A stretch of DNA of 64,000 bases from Deferribacteraceae bacterium V6Fe1 (GCA_022813675.1 CP063375.1:186001-250000); one strand, 5' to 3'; shown: positions 17,228 to 26,094, counted from the stretch's first letter. Translations and numbers: made by a program. The notes: generated by a model not told the origin, from the sequence alone.

Positions 17228-18021
17228 TGTAAACTCCATTTATAAAAAATATTGTTAAGATATAATATGGCATCGATGGTTTTTGTATTGGCTCTTGAAA
17301 AAGTAAGCTCATTTACCTGTATAAACACAGAATCCATATCTTTAAAACCGATTCTATCTTTTGGAGGAGTAGGATTCTTATTCATAGGTCCAATCTGATA
17401 GATATAAATATCAGGTTTCAATGAAATCGTTTTTTCTACTGAAAATTTAATGAGCTTTTTATCGATATTTATTATATTTATTCCACCGGCTTTTTCTATT
17501 ATATCGGAGATTACGCTATTCTTCCCTGCCACGATATATGGTGCTTGTGTTATTTCGTAGATAACCTTTGCTGTTCTTTTAGGTTCTTTCAAATTAGTTA
17601 ATTTATGCTTTAGCTGATTTATAAGTGCCTCACCTTTTTCGGATACATTCATTATGGAGGCAATTGTCTTAATATTTTCAAATATTTCATTAACATTTGT
17701 CGGATCATATTCATATGTCTTGATATTTTCTAAACTTTTCAGATAATCAGAGATAAATTTGTTATTAGAATATATGATAAAGTCCGGTTTTAGAGATAGA
17801 ATCAGCTCTAAATTAGGTTTTAGATGTGAGCCAACCTTAATTGCATTTTCAAATCCATTTACGTGCTTTGTAACCCCCACAACTTTATCGTTAAGTCCAA
17901 GTTTAATAAATATATCAGCAGCAGCAGGGGATAAAATAATTACCCTGTCGTATGCATAACATATATTAATCGACAAAATAAAAGCCGCTGATACACTTAA
18001 AATCCACTTCAAAAACTTCAT
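17224..18021 (-). CDS. Periplasmic binding protein of a BtuF/FecB-type ABC importer
   Basis: 265 residues. It has a clear signal peptide (MKFLKW, hydrophobic core, YAYD) and the two-lobed cluster-A-2 fold seen in BtuF and siderophore-binding proteins, with IILSPAAADIFIKLGL, VGVTKHVNG, KPDFIIYSNN and YIVAGKNSVISDIIEKAGG. The start overlaps the ATPase gene by 56 bases. Being in a cobalamin-riboswitch operon makes corrinoids, a precursor tetrapyrrole or cobalt chelates the likely ligands; a siderophore cannot be excluded. Confidence 0.85.
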   Translation of the reverse strand: MKFLKWILSVSAAFILSINICYAYDRVIILSPAAADIFIKLGLNDKVVGVTKHVNGFENAIKVGSHLKPNLELILSLKPDFIIYSNNKFISDYLKSLENIKTYEYDPTNVNEIFENIKTIASIMNVSEKGEALINQLKHKLTNLKEPKRTAKVIYEITQAPYIVAGKNSVISDIIEKAGGINIINIDKKLIKFSVEKTISLKPDIYIYQIGPMNKNPTPPKDRIGFKDMDSVFIQVNELTFSRANTKTIDAILYLNNIFYKWSLQ

Positions 18022-18697
18022 TTAGAATCTCCTCATTTAATTCATCAATGCTTATTTGGCAAAAAAGCTCACCTTTTTTCAAAAAAACCACTTCATCCAC
18101 AAGACTTTTTAAAATATTCAAATCGTGAGACGACAAAATAATACTTTTATTAAGATTACTTAAAGTTTCTTTAATAGTTTGCATATGTTTTACATCAAGC
18201 ATTGCAAAAGGCTCATCTAATAAAATAATTTCAGTATCTTGATTTAAGACCCTTGCAAGCATTACTCGTTTTTTCTCACCACCGGATAGCTCATTAAACT
18301 TTCTGTATTTCAAATGATATATATCAAGCGCTTTTAACCACTCAGAAGTTTTCTCATAATCACAATCCGTATATTTCCCGGCCGTTTTTGGATATCTTCC
18401 AAAAAGAACAGAGTCAAAAACATTATATCCGAATATAATTTCAGAAAATTGTGGCAAATAAGATATAATATTAGCAAGCTCTATGGGGTTATAGGTATTA
18501 ATGTCTTTTTCTAATATATTAAGTTGACCGTCAAAGCTTTTGTTTATTCCGCCAATGATATCCAATAATGTGCTTTTCCCTGCACCATTTTCCCCCAATA
18601 ATCCAACTTTTTTCCCTTTTTTTAGTGAGAGATTATTAATTTTTAAAACAAAATCTCCTACTTTAGCCTTTAAATTTTGTATCTCGATAATATTCAT
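17966..18697 (-). CDS. ABC importer ATPase, BtuD/FhuC-like
   Basis: 243 residues. Walker A is GENGAGKS, the signature is LSGGEKKRV, Walker B is EIILLDEPFAMLD and the switch histidine is in SSHDLN. It energises the BtuC-type permease encoded directly upstream without a gap. The last 56 bases also encode the signal peptide of the binding protein in another frame, an unusually deep overlap. Confidence 0.9.
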   Translation of the reverse strand: MNIIEIQNLKAKVGDFVLKINNLSLKKGKKVGLLGENGAGKSTLLDIIGGINKSFDGQLNILEKDINTYNPIELANIISYLPQFSEIIFGYNVFDSVLFGRYPKTAGKYTDCDYEKTSEWLKALDIYHLKYRKFNELSGGEKKRVMLARVLNQDTEIILLDEPFAMLDVKHMQTIKETLSNLNKSIILSSHDLNILKSLVDEVVFLKKGELFCQISIDELNEEILNEVFEVDFKCISGFYFVD

Positions 18698-19639
18698 TTA
18701 ACCGTACCAAATACTTTTTAATCTGTATTTCATCAAAAAGATAAAAAATATTCCACCTATAAAAGATGTCGCAACACCGACGGGTAATTCCGCTCCGGAA
18801 GGGATAACAATTCTGCAAAAAGTGTCAGATAATAAAAGAAAATTTGCTCCAAAAAGGGTAGAATATAAGAGATGTGTTTTCATATCAGGCTTGAAAAGCC
18901 CTCTTACGATATGTGGTATAATAAGTCCGACAAACCCAATTATCCCACTAAAACTCACAGCAAAAGCTATCAAAACAGCAACAATAACAAATAGCTTTTT
19001 CCTTTCTTTTGCGATATCAAGCCCAAGTGAGCTTGCAGTCTTAAAATCATAAGCCATGATATTGAGCTTAAGGGAATCTTTGAAAAGTAGAAAAAAGCAA
19101 AACGACAAAACAAGAAAAAGAGTAAAAACCCTTTCGTAGGAAACAACATAAAATCCACCCATCAGCCAGAAAATGATTGAGCCGATAGATTCATCAAAGT
19201 AATACTTTAAAAAGCTTATAATTGCCGAGCAAATTATATTTACAATAATACCTGCAAGAATTACAGTTGTGTAATGAAAAGATTTATCCATACTTGTCAA
19301 TTTGAAAATAGCAAACAGACCAGCTATGGCAAAAGCTATTGCAACTAAAGGGATTGACAGTAGATTTAACCCTAACCCAATGCTTATGGCTGCACCAAGT
19401 GCTGCTGATGCAGAAATTCCGGTAGTAAAGCCGTCGGCTAATGGGTTTCTTAATATTAATTGCAAAATTGAGCCACTAAGTGCAAGCATCCCTCCTATTA
19501 GGAAAGCTGTTAACACTCTTGGTAATCTGATATCTAACAGTAGCCGTATTGTTAGGTTGTCAAAACTCACAGCACCGTTTATTAATGAAAAAATGAAAAT
19601 TATCACTGTAATTGCAATGACTAAAAAAAGATTTTTCAT
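18698..19639 (-). CDS. ABC importer permease, BtuC/FecCD family
   Basis: 313 residues with about eight to ten transmembrane helices. Family motifs LDIRLPRVLTAFLIGGMLAL near the N terminus, NPLADGFTTGISASAALGA, and VGFVGLIIPHIVRGLF (the ATPase-coupling loop) followed by the D-T-R region are present. It forms the channel for the binding protein and ATPase encoded downstream. The start overlaps cbiK by 4 bases. Confidence 0.92.
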   Translation of the reverse strand: MKNLFLVIAITVIIFIFSLINGAVSFDNLTIRLLLDIRLPRVLTAFLIGGMLALSGSILQLILRNPLADGFTTGISASAALGAAISIGLGLNLLSIPLVAIAFAIAGLFAIFKLTSMDKSFHYTTVILAGIIVNIICSAIISFLKYYFDESIGSIIFWLMGGFYVVSYERVFTLFLVLSFCFFLLFKDSLKLNIMAYDFKTASSLGLDIAKERKKLFVIVAVLIAFAVSFSGIIGFVGLIIPHIVRGLFKPDMKTHLLYSTLFGANFLLLSDTFCRIVIPSGAELPVGVATSFIGGIFFIFLMKYRLKSIWYG

Positions 19640-20610
19640 TTAAAATTTATCCCACCATCTTTTGCGGCATCTTTTAGATGTTCTACAAAAATTCTTGCAA
19701 AAGCATCATTAGAACCAAGCCCTTCGATAATTGGTACGACATCTATCTCTTCTCTTTTCAAAATGTTTTTCCATGAGTCAGGCTCATCCCCAGCCATATC
19801 ATTGCTTGCATGGTCACCTGCAACCACCATAAAAGGTTTTAGGACAACTTTCTTGATATTGTATTTTTTTAGTTTTGCAATTACATCATTTAGGGTTGGA
19901 TACCCTTCTACTGTCCCTATAAATGTTTTTACATCGGGATATTCTTTATTAAACTCCTCTTCTGTTTCAATATAACTGCCTGTTGAATAATACTCGTTTC
20001 CGTGCCCCATATAAACAAGTGCTGCTTTATGTTCTTTTGCTAATTCCGCATCACCCCTTAATGCCATTACAACTGTTTTTATATCTTCGTGATAGTCATA
20101 TTTATCTCCATATGTGCCAAGCGCAGGACGTCCTACTGCAATCTTTTGAAATGGTTTCCATCTGTTTTTGATAGTCTGAATGGAATTTAATGCTCTTACA
20201 TATTCCAATAAATCAGAAAACTCTTCGCCGTGATAAATATGTGTTGGCTGAATTACTATGTTTTTGTACCCTTCATCGGATAACTCCCCTAATGTTGCCA
20301 CGATACCCTTAACATTCAAAATCTCTTTGGGTACACCTTTATTTAGCCATTCGTCAGGATTTTTACCCCTTTTTTGCCAGATGTTTCTTATAATATTGGA
20401 TGTAAATGTCACTCTTACTTCTGTTTCAGGAAACTCTTTTTTTACCAGATTAATTATGTTGATAATTGATTTTAGGCCAGAAAGGTAGGTTGTACCAAAA
20501 CTTGCAATTACAATTGCATTTTTTTTACTTTTGTTCTCATCCATTTTTGCCATAGCTACTCCTGATGTTATAAAAATACTTAACATAAAAAGAATAAGGT
20601 ATTTTTTCAT
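19636..20610 (-). CDS. cbiK: Sirohydrochlorin cobaltochelatase, periplasmic-type CbiK
   Basis: 324 residues. A signal peptide (about 1-22, ending AMA) precedes the chelatase domain. The catalytic histidines of the CbiK family are visible in IQPTHIYHGEEF and MVVAGDHASNDMAG, and ALVYMGHGNEYYS is a further signature. Cytoplasmic CbiK inserts cobalt into sirohydrochlorin; a secreted form (CbiK-P) is known from Desulfovibrio vulgaris. An exported chelatase next to an ABC importer is striking: either it works in the periplasm on tetrapyrrole uptake or metal storage, or the leader is not cleaved and it serves the pathway. No second chelatase is seen in the window. Confidence 0.9.
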   Translation of the reverse strand: MKKYLILFMLSIFITSGVAMAKMDENKSKKNAIVIASFGTTYLSGLKSIINIINLVKKEFPETEVRVTFTSNIIRNIWQKRGKNPDEWLNKGVPKEILNVKGIVATLGELSDEGYKNIVIQPTHIYHGEEFSDLLEYVRALNSIQTIKNRWKPFQKIAVGRPALGTYGDKYDYHEDIKTVVMALRGDAELAKEHKAALVYMGHGNEYYSTGSYIETEEEFNKEYPDVKTFIGTVEGYPTLNDVIAKLKKYNIKKVVLKPFMVVAGDHASNDMAGDEPDSWKNILKREEIDVVPIIEGLGSNDAFARIFVEHLKDAAKDGGINFK

Positions 20611-20614
20611 TTAA

Positions 20615-21949
20615 TTACCTCCGAATAATCTTTTTTATGATGCAATTGTCGCTTAAAAAGTGAAAATGTGTATAACAAGCAAGCGTGTTATTATTTACAA
20701 ACCCATCTCTATATTCTTCACCACTTGTAAGTTTTGTAATTTTAAATACATATTCTTCAAGACAATCTTTAACTTTTGAATAATGGAACTCATGCCCAAC
20801 AAAACAATCTGCTTTATCAAAAAAATTTGTTTTCTTTAAAGCTGTTGCTTTTATATATCCAAGAGCTTGCCTTTTATCAGTCATTTCTACTGTTACATTA
20901 AAAACATTGCACATCTCAAAAAAGTTATCGCCAACTTGCACACCTTTAGACAAAAACATCATCCCCCCACACTCTGCAAATATAGGGATACCTTGTTTAG
21001 AAACTTTTCTTATGTATGCCTTTAATTCCTTGTTATTTGAAAGTTTTTCTGCAAATAGCTCCGGATATCCGCCACCAAAATAAATAAAATCAGGATTTTC
21101 AGGTAATTCATTTTTTAAAGGGGAAAAATTTATAATCTGATATCCATTTTCTTCCAAAAAATCTATATTATCTTGATAATAAAAGTTAAATGCTTCATCA
21201 AATGCGATATAAGCTTTTTTATCTTTCTTGATTTGAGAAGCTCCGAATAGAGATACTTTTTCGCAATTATAATTTATATTTTCATATATTTGATTCACAT
21301 CAACATAATTTAAAAATGTATCTACAATTTCATCGTAAAAACTCTCTTTAGTCTCCAATGCGGTATAAATACCTAAATGTCTTGAAGATAAATTTAAGTT
21401 TTGTAATTTAGGTATTGCACCAAATACTTTTATACCCGTATGGTACTCTATCGCATCAGTTAGCATTTTTTCGTGTCTTTTTGAGCCCACATTGTTTAAA
21501 ATCACACCGGCTACATTAATATTTTCACCTAAATTTATTAGACCATTTACCCTTGCAGCGACTGTAAAGGATGTGGAGCTTACATCCAAAACAAGTATAA
21601 TCGGGACATTTAACAATTTTGCTATTTCGTATGTACTGCCGGAAAAGGTTTTATAATCAATACCGTCATAAAAGCCCATAACACCTTCTATTACGGCTAT
21701 ATCGCTTTTATTGAGATTAGATAAAAAAATGGATTTAACCCTGTCAGGACTCACTAAAATTGTATCAAGGTTGTATGCGTTATTACCTGTTGCATACTTT
21801 AAATGAAGGGTATCAATATAATCAGGTCCACATTTAAATGGTAAAACTGCTTTATGATTTCCTGAAAAATACCTTGAAAGGAAAAGTGTAAATAGACTCT
21901 TCCCTGATCCACTTTTATCAGATGCTATTAAAACAGCTTTTTTTATCAC
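20615..21949 (-). CDS. cbiA: Cobyrinic acid a,c-diamide synthase
   Basis: 444 residues, first gene of the operon. The N-terminal ATPase domain has SDKSGSGKS, then KCGPDYID and EGVMGFYDG; the amidotransferase domain has the catalytic Cys in FAECGGMMFLS and His in CYTHFHFLS near the C terminus. It amidates the a and c side chains with glutamine and ATP. The start is GTG at 21949, seven bases after GGAG, close to a hairpin at the end of the riboswitch leader, so translation initiation is a plausible control point. Confidence 0.94.
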   Translation of the reverse strand: MIKKAVLIASDKSGSGKSLFTLFLSRYFSGNHKAVLPFKCGPDYIDTLHLKYATGNNAYNLDTILVSPDRVKSIFLSNLNKSDIAVIEGVMGFYDGIDYKTFSGSTYEIAKLLNVPIILVLDVSSTSFTVAARVNGLINLGENINVAGVILNNVGSKRHEKMLTDAIEYHTGIKVFGAIPKLQNLNLSSRHLGIYTALETKESFYDEIVDTFLNYVDVNQIYENINYNCEKVSLFGASQIKKDKKAYIAFDEAFNFYYQDNIDFLEENGYQIINFSPLKNELPENPDFIYFGGGYPELFAEKLSNNKELKAYIRKVSKQGIPIFAECGGMMFLSKGVQVGDNFFEMCNVFNVTVEMTDKRQALGYIKATALKKTNFFDKADCFVGHEFHYSKVKDCLEEYVFKITKLTSGEEYRDGFVNNNTLACYTHFHFLSDNCIIKKIIRR

Positions 21950-21989
21950 TCACACTCTCCAGTCTCGTATTTGAGACCGAAGAGCTATT

Positions 21990-22197
21990 AATTTCCCGCA
22001 CTCCGGTCCCAATACCCGGGGACACTTCCACCCAAATTTTAGGGTGAGGCTCAGGTCTTCTGGCTCGCTTTCATCCTACTCGCCCGCCTTCCCGCTAAGC
22101 TTAAACAGTTAAGCTTAGCAGTGGCATAATGGGCTTTCGTCCAGCTCACAGCTGCGGGTACAGCACCGGATTTTCACCGGACTTCCCTTGTGCCTGT
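21990..22197 (-). promoter_or_regulatory. Cobalamin riboswitch
   Basis: The minus-strand RNA contains the core of the B12 aptamer: the conserved 5' part with GGGAAGTCCGGTG, then GCTGTACCCGCAGCTGTGA, a side arm (GCTAAGCTTAA and its complement), and the B12 box GAGCCAGAAGACCTG at about 22052-22066. The 3' region adds a GGGTG-type helix and, at about 21965-21981, a hairpin (GTCTC/GAGAC) directly before the GGAG of cbiA. No terminator with a U tract is seen, so control of translation start is favoured. It governs the whole cob operon. Confidence 0.95.
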
Positions 22198-22201
22198 TAA
22201 T

Positions 22202-22230
22202 TTAATACTAAAATTAAAAATTTTTTTCAA
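22202..22230 (-). promoter_or_regulatory. Promoter of the cob operon
   Basis: On the minus strand TTGAAA (22230-22225), a 17-base spacer and TATTAA (22207-22202). The predicted start near 22195 coincides with the 5' edge of the riboswitch aptamer. Confidence 0.7.
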
Positions 22231-22238
22231 TTATTTTC

Positions 22239-22267
22239 TTGAAATTTAGAATTAGTTTAACTATTTT
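22239..22267 (+). promoter_or_regulatory. Promoter of the divergent ABC exporter genes
   Basis: TTGAAA, 17-base spacer, TATTTT, then only seven bases to the ATG. It is back to back with the cob promoter: the two -35 boxes are eight bases apart. The transcript would be leaderless, in keeping with the lack of a Shine-Dalgarno. Confidence 0.6.
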
Positions 22268-22274
22268 CACTTTC

Positions 22275-23126
22275 ATGCAAATTAAAGTCATCGATCTTGA
22301 AAAAAAATTTGGAAACACTAAGGCGTTAAATTGTATTAATTTCACAATAGAGAGTAATACTATCACAGCTCTTCTTGGCCCAAATGGAGCAGGAAAAACT
22401 ACCACCATAAATATCCTAACAGGTTTGCTTACTCCTGATAACGGAGAAATATACTATGGAAACATGATGTTTATTAACAATAACAATAAAATAAAAAAGA
22501 TAATAGGTGTTGTACCTCAACATAATAATATCGACAGAGATCTTACTGTTTATCAAAATTTATTGATACACGCCATACTTTTCGGGCTTAAAAAAGATGA
22601 AATAGATAATAGAATAAATGAGATTTTAGAGTTTACAGGGCTCAACAACAACAGAAACAAAAAAGCAGGGAAATTATCCGGAGGGATGAAAAGAAGGCTT
22701 GTGATTGGGAGAGCACTATTACACGCTCCTAAAATACTTTTTTTAGATGAACCAACAGTTGGGCTTGACCCTGCAACGAGAAGACATATCTGGGATTTTG
22801 TCAAAAATATTAATAAAAATTTCGGTTGTACAGTAGTGCTGACTACACACTATATTGAAGAAGCCGAGCTACTATCAAATTATGTGTATTTTATTGATAA
22901 AGGTAAAATTATAAAGCATGGTGAGCCAGAAAATCTAAGAAATCAGATGGGTAAATATGTCTTGGAAATTTTTGAGAATGGGAAGACTATTGAAGAGTAT
23001 TTTGATACAAAGAAAGATGCTCTTGAAAGACTAAATCAGTTAAATGATATCGATTCTGCAAAAATCAGAGAAGTAAATTTGGAAGATGTATATTTGAAAA
23101 TAACTGGCAAGAGAATAGATATATGA
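22275..23126 (+). CDS. ABC-2 type exporter ATPase (NodI/DrrA/CcmA-like)
   Basis: 283 residues from the ATG at 22275, where similarity to the family begins (MQIKVIDLEKKFG). A longer frame opens at a TTG upstream but would start inside the promoter. Walker A GPNGAGKTT, Q-loop VPQHNN, signature LSGGMKRRLVIG, Walker B ILFLDEPTVGLDP and the switch His in TTHYIEEAE are all present. It pairs with the permease that starts in its stop codon (ATGA). The substrate (drug, lipid or polysaccharide) is not determinable. Confidence 0.9.
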   Translation: MQIKVIDLEKKFGNTKALNCINFTIESNTITALLGPNGAGKTTTINILTGLLTPDNGEIYYGNMMFINNNNKIKKIIGVVPQHNNIDRDLTVYQNLLIHAILFGLKKDEIDNRINEILEFTGLNNNRNKKAGKLSGGMKRRLVIGRALLHAPKILFLDEPTVGLDPATRRHIWDFVKNINKNFGCTVVLTTHYIEEAELLSNYVYFIDKGKIIKHGEPENLRNQMGKYVLEIFENGKTIEEYFDTKKDALERLNQLNDIDSAKIREVNLEDVYLKITGKRIDI

Positions 23127-23863
23127 TTAATGGAATTTATGGTGTTTATTTGCGAGAATTATTGGTTTTAAAATCAAGGTGTTGGAAAGTAATATTATCA
23201 AGTGCTATTTCCCCGCTACTGTTTCTTTTAGCGTTTGGATACGGTATTGGTAAAAGCTCTCAGGTAAATGGGTTTAGCTATATATCTTTTTTAATACCCG
23301 GACTAATAACTATGAGCTCTATGAACCAAGCTTATGGTATTTCAACAGAAATAAATATCTCAAGATTCTATTTCAAAGTATTTGATGAATTTTTGTTAGC
23401 ACCAATACCAAAATGGCAGATTGTATTGGGTGAGATTTTATACGGCATTACAAAAGGGCTTATCCCAGTATGCATAGTTTTAATTTACGGACTAATCATT
23501 GGAGTTAACCTTAACTTAAATATATATTTTATTTTAGCTGTAATACTCCACTTAACAACTTTTTCTCTACTTGGTTTTATAGTAGCTTTAGTGGTCAAAA
23601 ATCATGGTGACCAATTTAGTTTCAATACATTTATTATAACCCCTATGGTATTTTTATCGGGAACATTTTATCCGGTAGAAAAAATGCCAATTTTTATAAA
23701 ATATCTTGCTTATATTTTCCCTTTGACATACTCGACAAGTTTGATCAGAAGCTCTCTGTTAGTAGGGACAATCTCATTACAATACTTTTCAATTATTATA
23801 ATAATTACATTATTATTATTCTTTTGTGCTTATTATATTGTAAACAAAATTGAAACAATTTAA
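23123..23863 (+). CDS. ABC-2 type exporter permease
   Basis: 246 residues with about six transmembrane segments in the ABC-2 arrangement, resembling NodJ/DrrB: PLLFLLAFGYGIG, FLIPGLITMSSMNQAYG, the conserved loop after EILYGITKG and a late FLSGTFYPVEKMP segment. It is translationally coupled to the ATPase gene. No plus-strand terminator with a T tract is evident downstream. Confidence 0.88.
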   Translation: MINGIYGVYLRELLVLKSRCWKVILSSAISPLLFLLAFGYGIGKSSQVNGFSYISFLIPGLITMSSMNQAYGISTEINISRFYFKVFDEFLLAPIPKWQIVLGEILYGITKGLIPVCIVLIYGLIIGVNLNLNIYFILAVILHLTTFSLLGFIVALVVKNHGDQFSFNTFIITPMVFLSGTFYPVEKMPIFIKYLAYIFPLTYSTSLIRSSLLVGTISLQYFSIIIIITLLLFFCAYYIVNKIETI

Positions 23864-23954
23864 TAAATTCATTCTCTTTTCTTTCTACATAAACAGATTT
23901 GCTAATACTTTTTATCGGAAAACTGTATTACTTTTGAAAATTAAGAAGTTGCAA

Positions 23955-24000
23955 CCAAAAAATACCCCCGAATACTCTGGTATACCAAAGTACTCAGGGG
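23955..24000 (-). terminator. Rho-independent terminator of glnK-amtB
   Basis: A 16-bp stem with loop TATA (arms 23965-23980 and 23985-24000) is followed on the minus strand by TATTTTTT. Three stem positions are C/A mismatches on the plus strand but become G/U pairs in the minus-strand RNA, so only the minus RNA folds perfectly. Confidence 0.88.
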
Positions 24001-24016
24001 CAATAATTATAAGATT

Positions 24017-25348
24017 TTATCTAATTAGAGATTTTTGAAATTCAGGGTACGCGTTAGCGCCATGCTCGAAAAAGTCAAGCCCCATAATCTCTTCCTCTTC
24101 GGTTACTCTAAATTTTATAAAGATATTTAATATTTTCACAACGAGATATGTTGAGCCAAATGCCCAAATAAATGCTGCCACAATACCTATAATTTGGCTC
24201 ATAATCACAGGTTCAAGTGTATGAGTTTCAAAATTGTAATTAAATAATCCTGCTGCAAGTGTGCCCCATGCTCCGTTTACACCATGTACCGAAATTGCAC
24301 CCACAGGGTCATCTACCTTAATCTTATCAAAGAATATAACCGAATAGACTACAAGGATACCTGCCACTATACCTATGATAATTGAATAAAAAGGTGTGAC
24401 ATTTGCACATCCTGCAGTAATACCTACAAGCCCTGCCAATGCTCCGTTTAATGACATACCGATATCAAACTTTTTATACCTAAAGTATGTCACAGTCATT
24501 GCCGACAACACTGCAGCTGCAGGAGCAAGTGTCGTATTCACTGCAATGAGTGGTAAAGCAGAGTCTGCTGCTGTTTCACTCCCCACATTAAATCCGTACC
24601 AGCCAAACCACAAGATAAAAACACCAAGTGCCGCCAAAGGGATATTATGACCTGGAATTACCCTAATCTGGCCTTTATCCCCATACTTTCCAATTCTCGG
24701 CCCAATGATTATTGCTGCAGCAAGTGATGCCCAACCACCTATGGAATGGACTACTGTGGAGCCTGCAAAGTCTATAAAACCAAGCTTTTCAAGCCAACCA
24801 TTTCCGTGAAAAAGACTTCCCCAAGCCCAGCTGCCAAAAACCGGATATATAAGCATTGACATAATAAAACTAAATAGAATGTAAAATTTGAAGTTTGCCC
24901 TTTCAGCTATAGCACCTGATACAATTGTCGCCGCAGTAGCACAGAATACTACCTGAAATATCCAAAAAGCTAACGTCCAATTATCCTGCATATCCCAATT
25001 TGACAGAAAAAATCCTTCAGTGCCGAAAAAACCTGTTGATGTTGCTCCAAACATTATGGCAAAACCAACCGCCCAAAATCCTATCGACCCTGCTGCAAAA
25101 TCCAGCAAATTTTTCATTATAATATTAAGAGCGTTTTTTGATCTGGTAAACCCTGATTCCACCATAGCAAAACCAAGTTGCATAAAAAATACCATAAATG
25201 CTGCGATTAATGTCCAAAGCCAGTCAGTATTTGTCTGCACCTGCTTGATGGATTCCTCAAGGGACTCAAGAGTAATTATCTTATCCCCTTCAGCAAAAAC
25301 GGAAGCGGCTAAAATCAACAAATATATAACAGTTATAATCATTTTCAT
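24017..25348 (-). CDS. amtB: Ammonium transporter
   Basis: 443 residues from the ATG at 25348, which follows AGGAGG by seven bases; an upstream extension lacks a ribosome site. A signal-like N terminus (ending VFAEG) precedes about 11 transmembrane helices. The pore histidines are in STVVHSIGGWAS and ISVHGVNGAWG, and WTLIAAFMVFFMQLGFAMVE forms the first helix after the leader. It conducts ammonium and is normally blocked by GlnK at high nitrogen; glnK lies ten bases upstream in the same operon. Confidence 0.95.
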   Translation of the reverse strand: MKMIITVIYLLILAASVFAEGDKIITLESLEESIKQVQTNTDWLWTLIAAFMVFFMQLGFAMVESGFTRSKNALNIIMKNLLDFAAGSIGFWAVGFAIMFGATSTGFFGTEGFFLSNWDMQDNWTLAFWIFQVVFCATAATIVSGAIAERANFKFYILFSFIMSMLIYPVFGSWAWGSLFHGNGWLEKLGFIDFAGSTVVHSIGGWASLAAAIIIGPRIGKYGDKGQIRVIPGHNIPLAALGVFILWFGWYGFNVGSETAADSALPLIAVNTTLAPAAAVLSAMTVTYFRYKKFDIGMSLNGALAGLVGITAGCANVTPFYSIIIGIVAGILVVYSVIFFDKIKVDDPVGAISVHGVNGAWGTLAAGLFNYNFETHTLEPVIMSQIIGIVAAFIWAFGSTYLVVKILNIFIKFRVTEEEEIMGLDFFEHGANAYPEFQKSLIR

Positions 25349-25358
25349 GGCAGACCTC

Positions 25359-25760
<402 letters not shown>

Positions 25761-25822
25761 TTATTATTGGATTCTTATGAACTTATGCTTAAAGTTTGCA
25801 CAAATATTTAACTTACTGGTTA

Positions 25823-25913
25823 AAAAATAATCAAATATAGCGTCTGTTAGAATGAATAGTTTTAAAACTCAACTTAAAAAATCAGGTAACGCTGTTAAAG
25901 CAGTTACCCCCTA
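25823..25913. repeat. Left copy of a 91-bp direct repeat (target duplication)
   Basis: It is identical over all 91 bases to 27833-27923 and directly abuts the insertion-sequence end. It contains a GGTAAC/GTTACC hairpin with a T tract and the last three codons of comM, so it is a duplicated piece of the comM 3' end. Confidence 0.95.
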
Positions 25914-26064
25914 CCTGACTTTGACACTTTCAATTAAAAAAAATCAATAAAAGTGGCAAGAAGCCAGTAAATACAGGGGTGTTAATTTCTGTGCTCCATA
26001 TTTTGTAGTGGCAACTTATTGATAGATAATATGTTTTATATTGATGTTTTTATGCATTTTTTTC

Positions 26065-26094
26065 TTGACATATTTACTACTTTTGTAGTATATA
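26065..26094 (+). promoter_or_regulatory. Transposase promoter
   Basis: TTGACA, an 18-base spacer, TATATA, followed after five bases by the ATG of the transposase. A start at the usual distance would yield a leaderless mRNA. Confidence 0.6.

Noticed and set aside
23850-24038. Short open frame downstream of the ABC permease
   Set aside because: It overlaps the amtB terminator and its composition and residues show no protein-like pattern or ribosome site.
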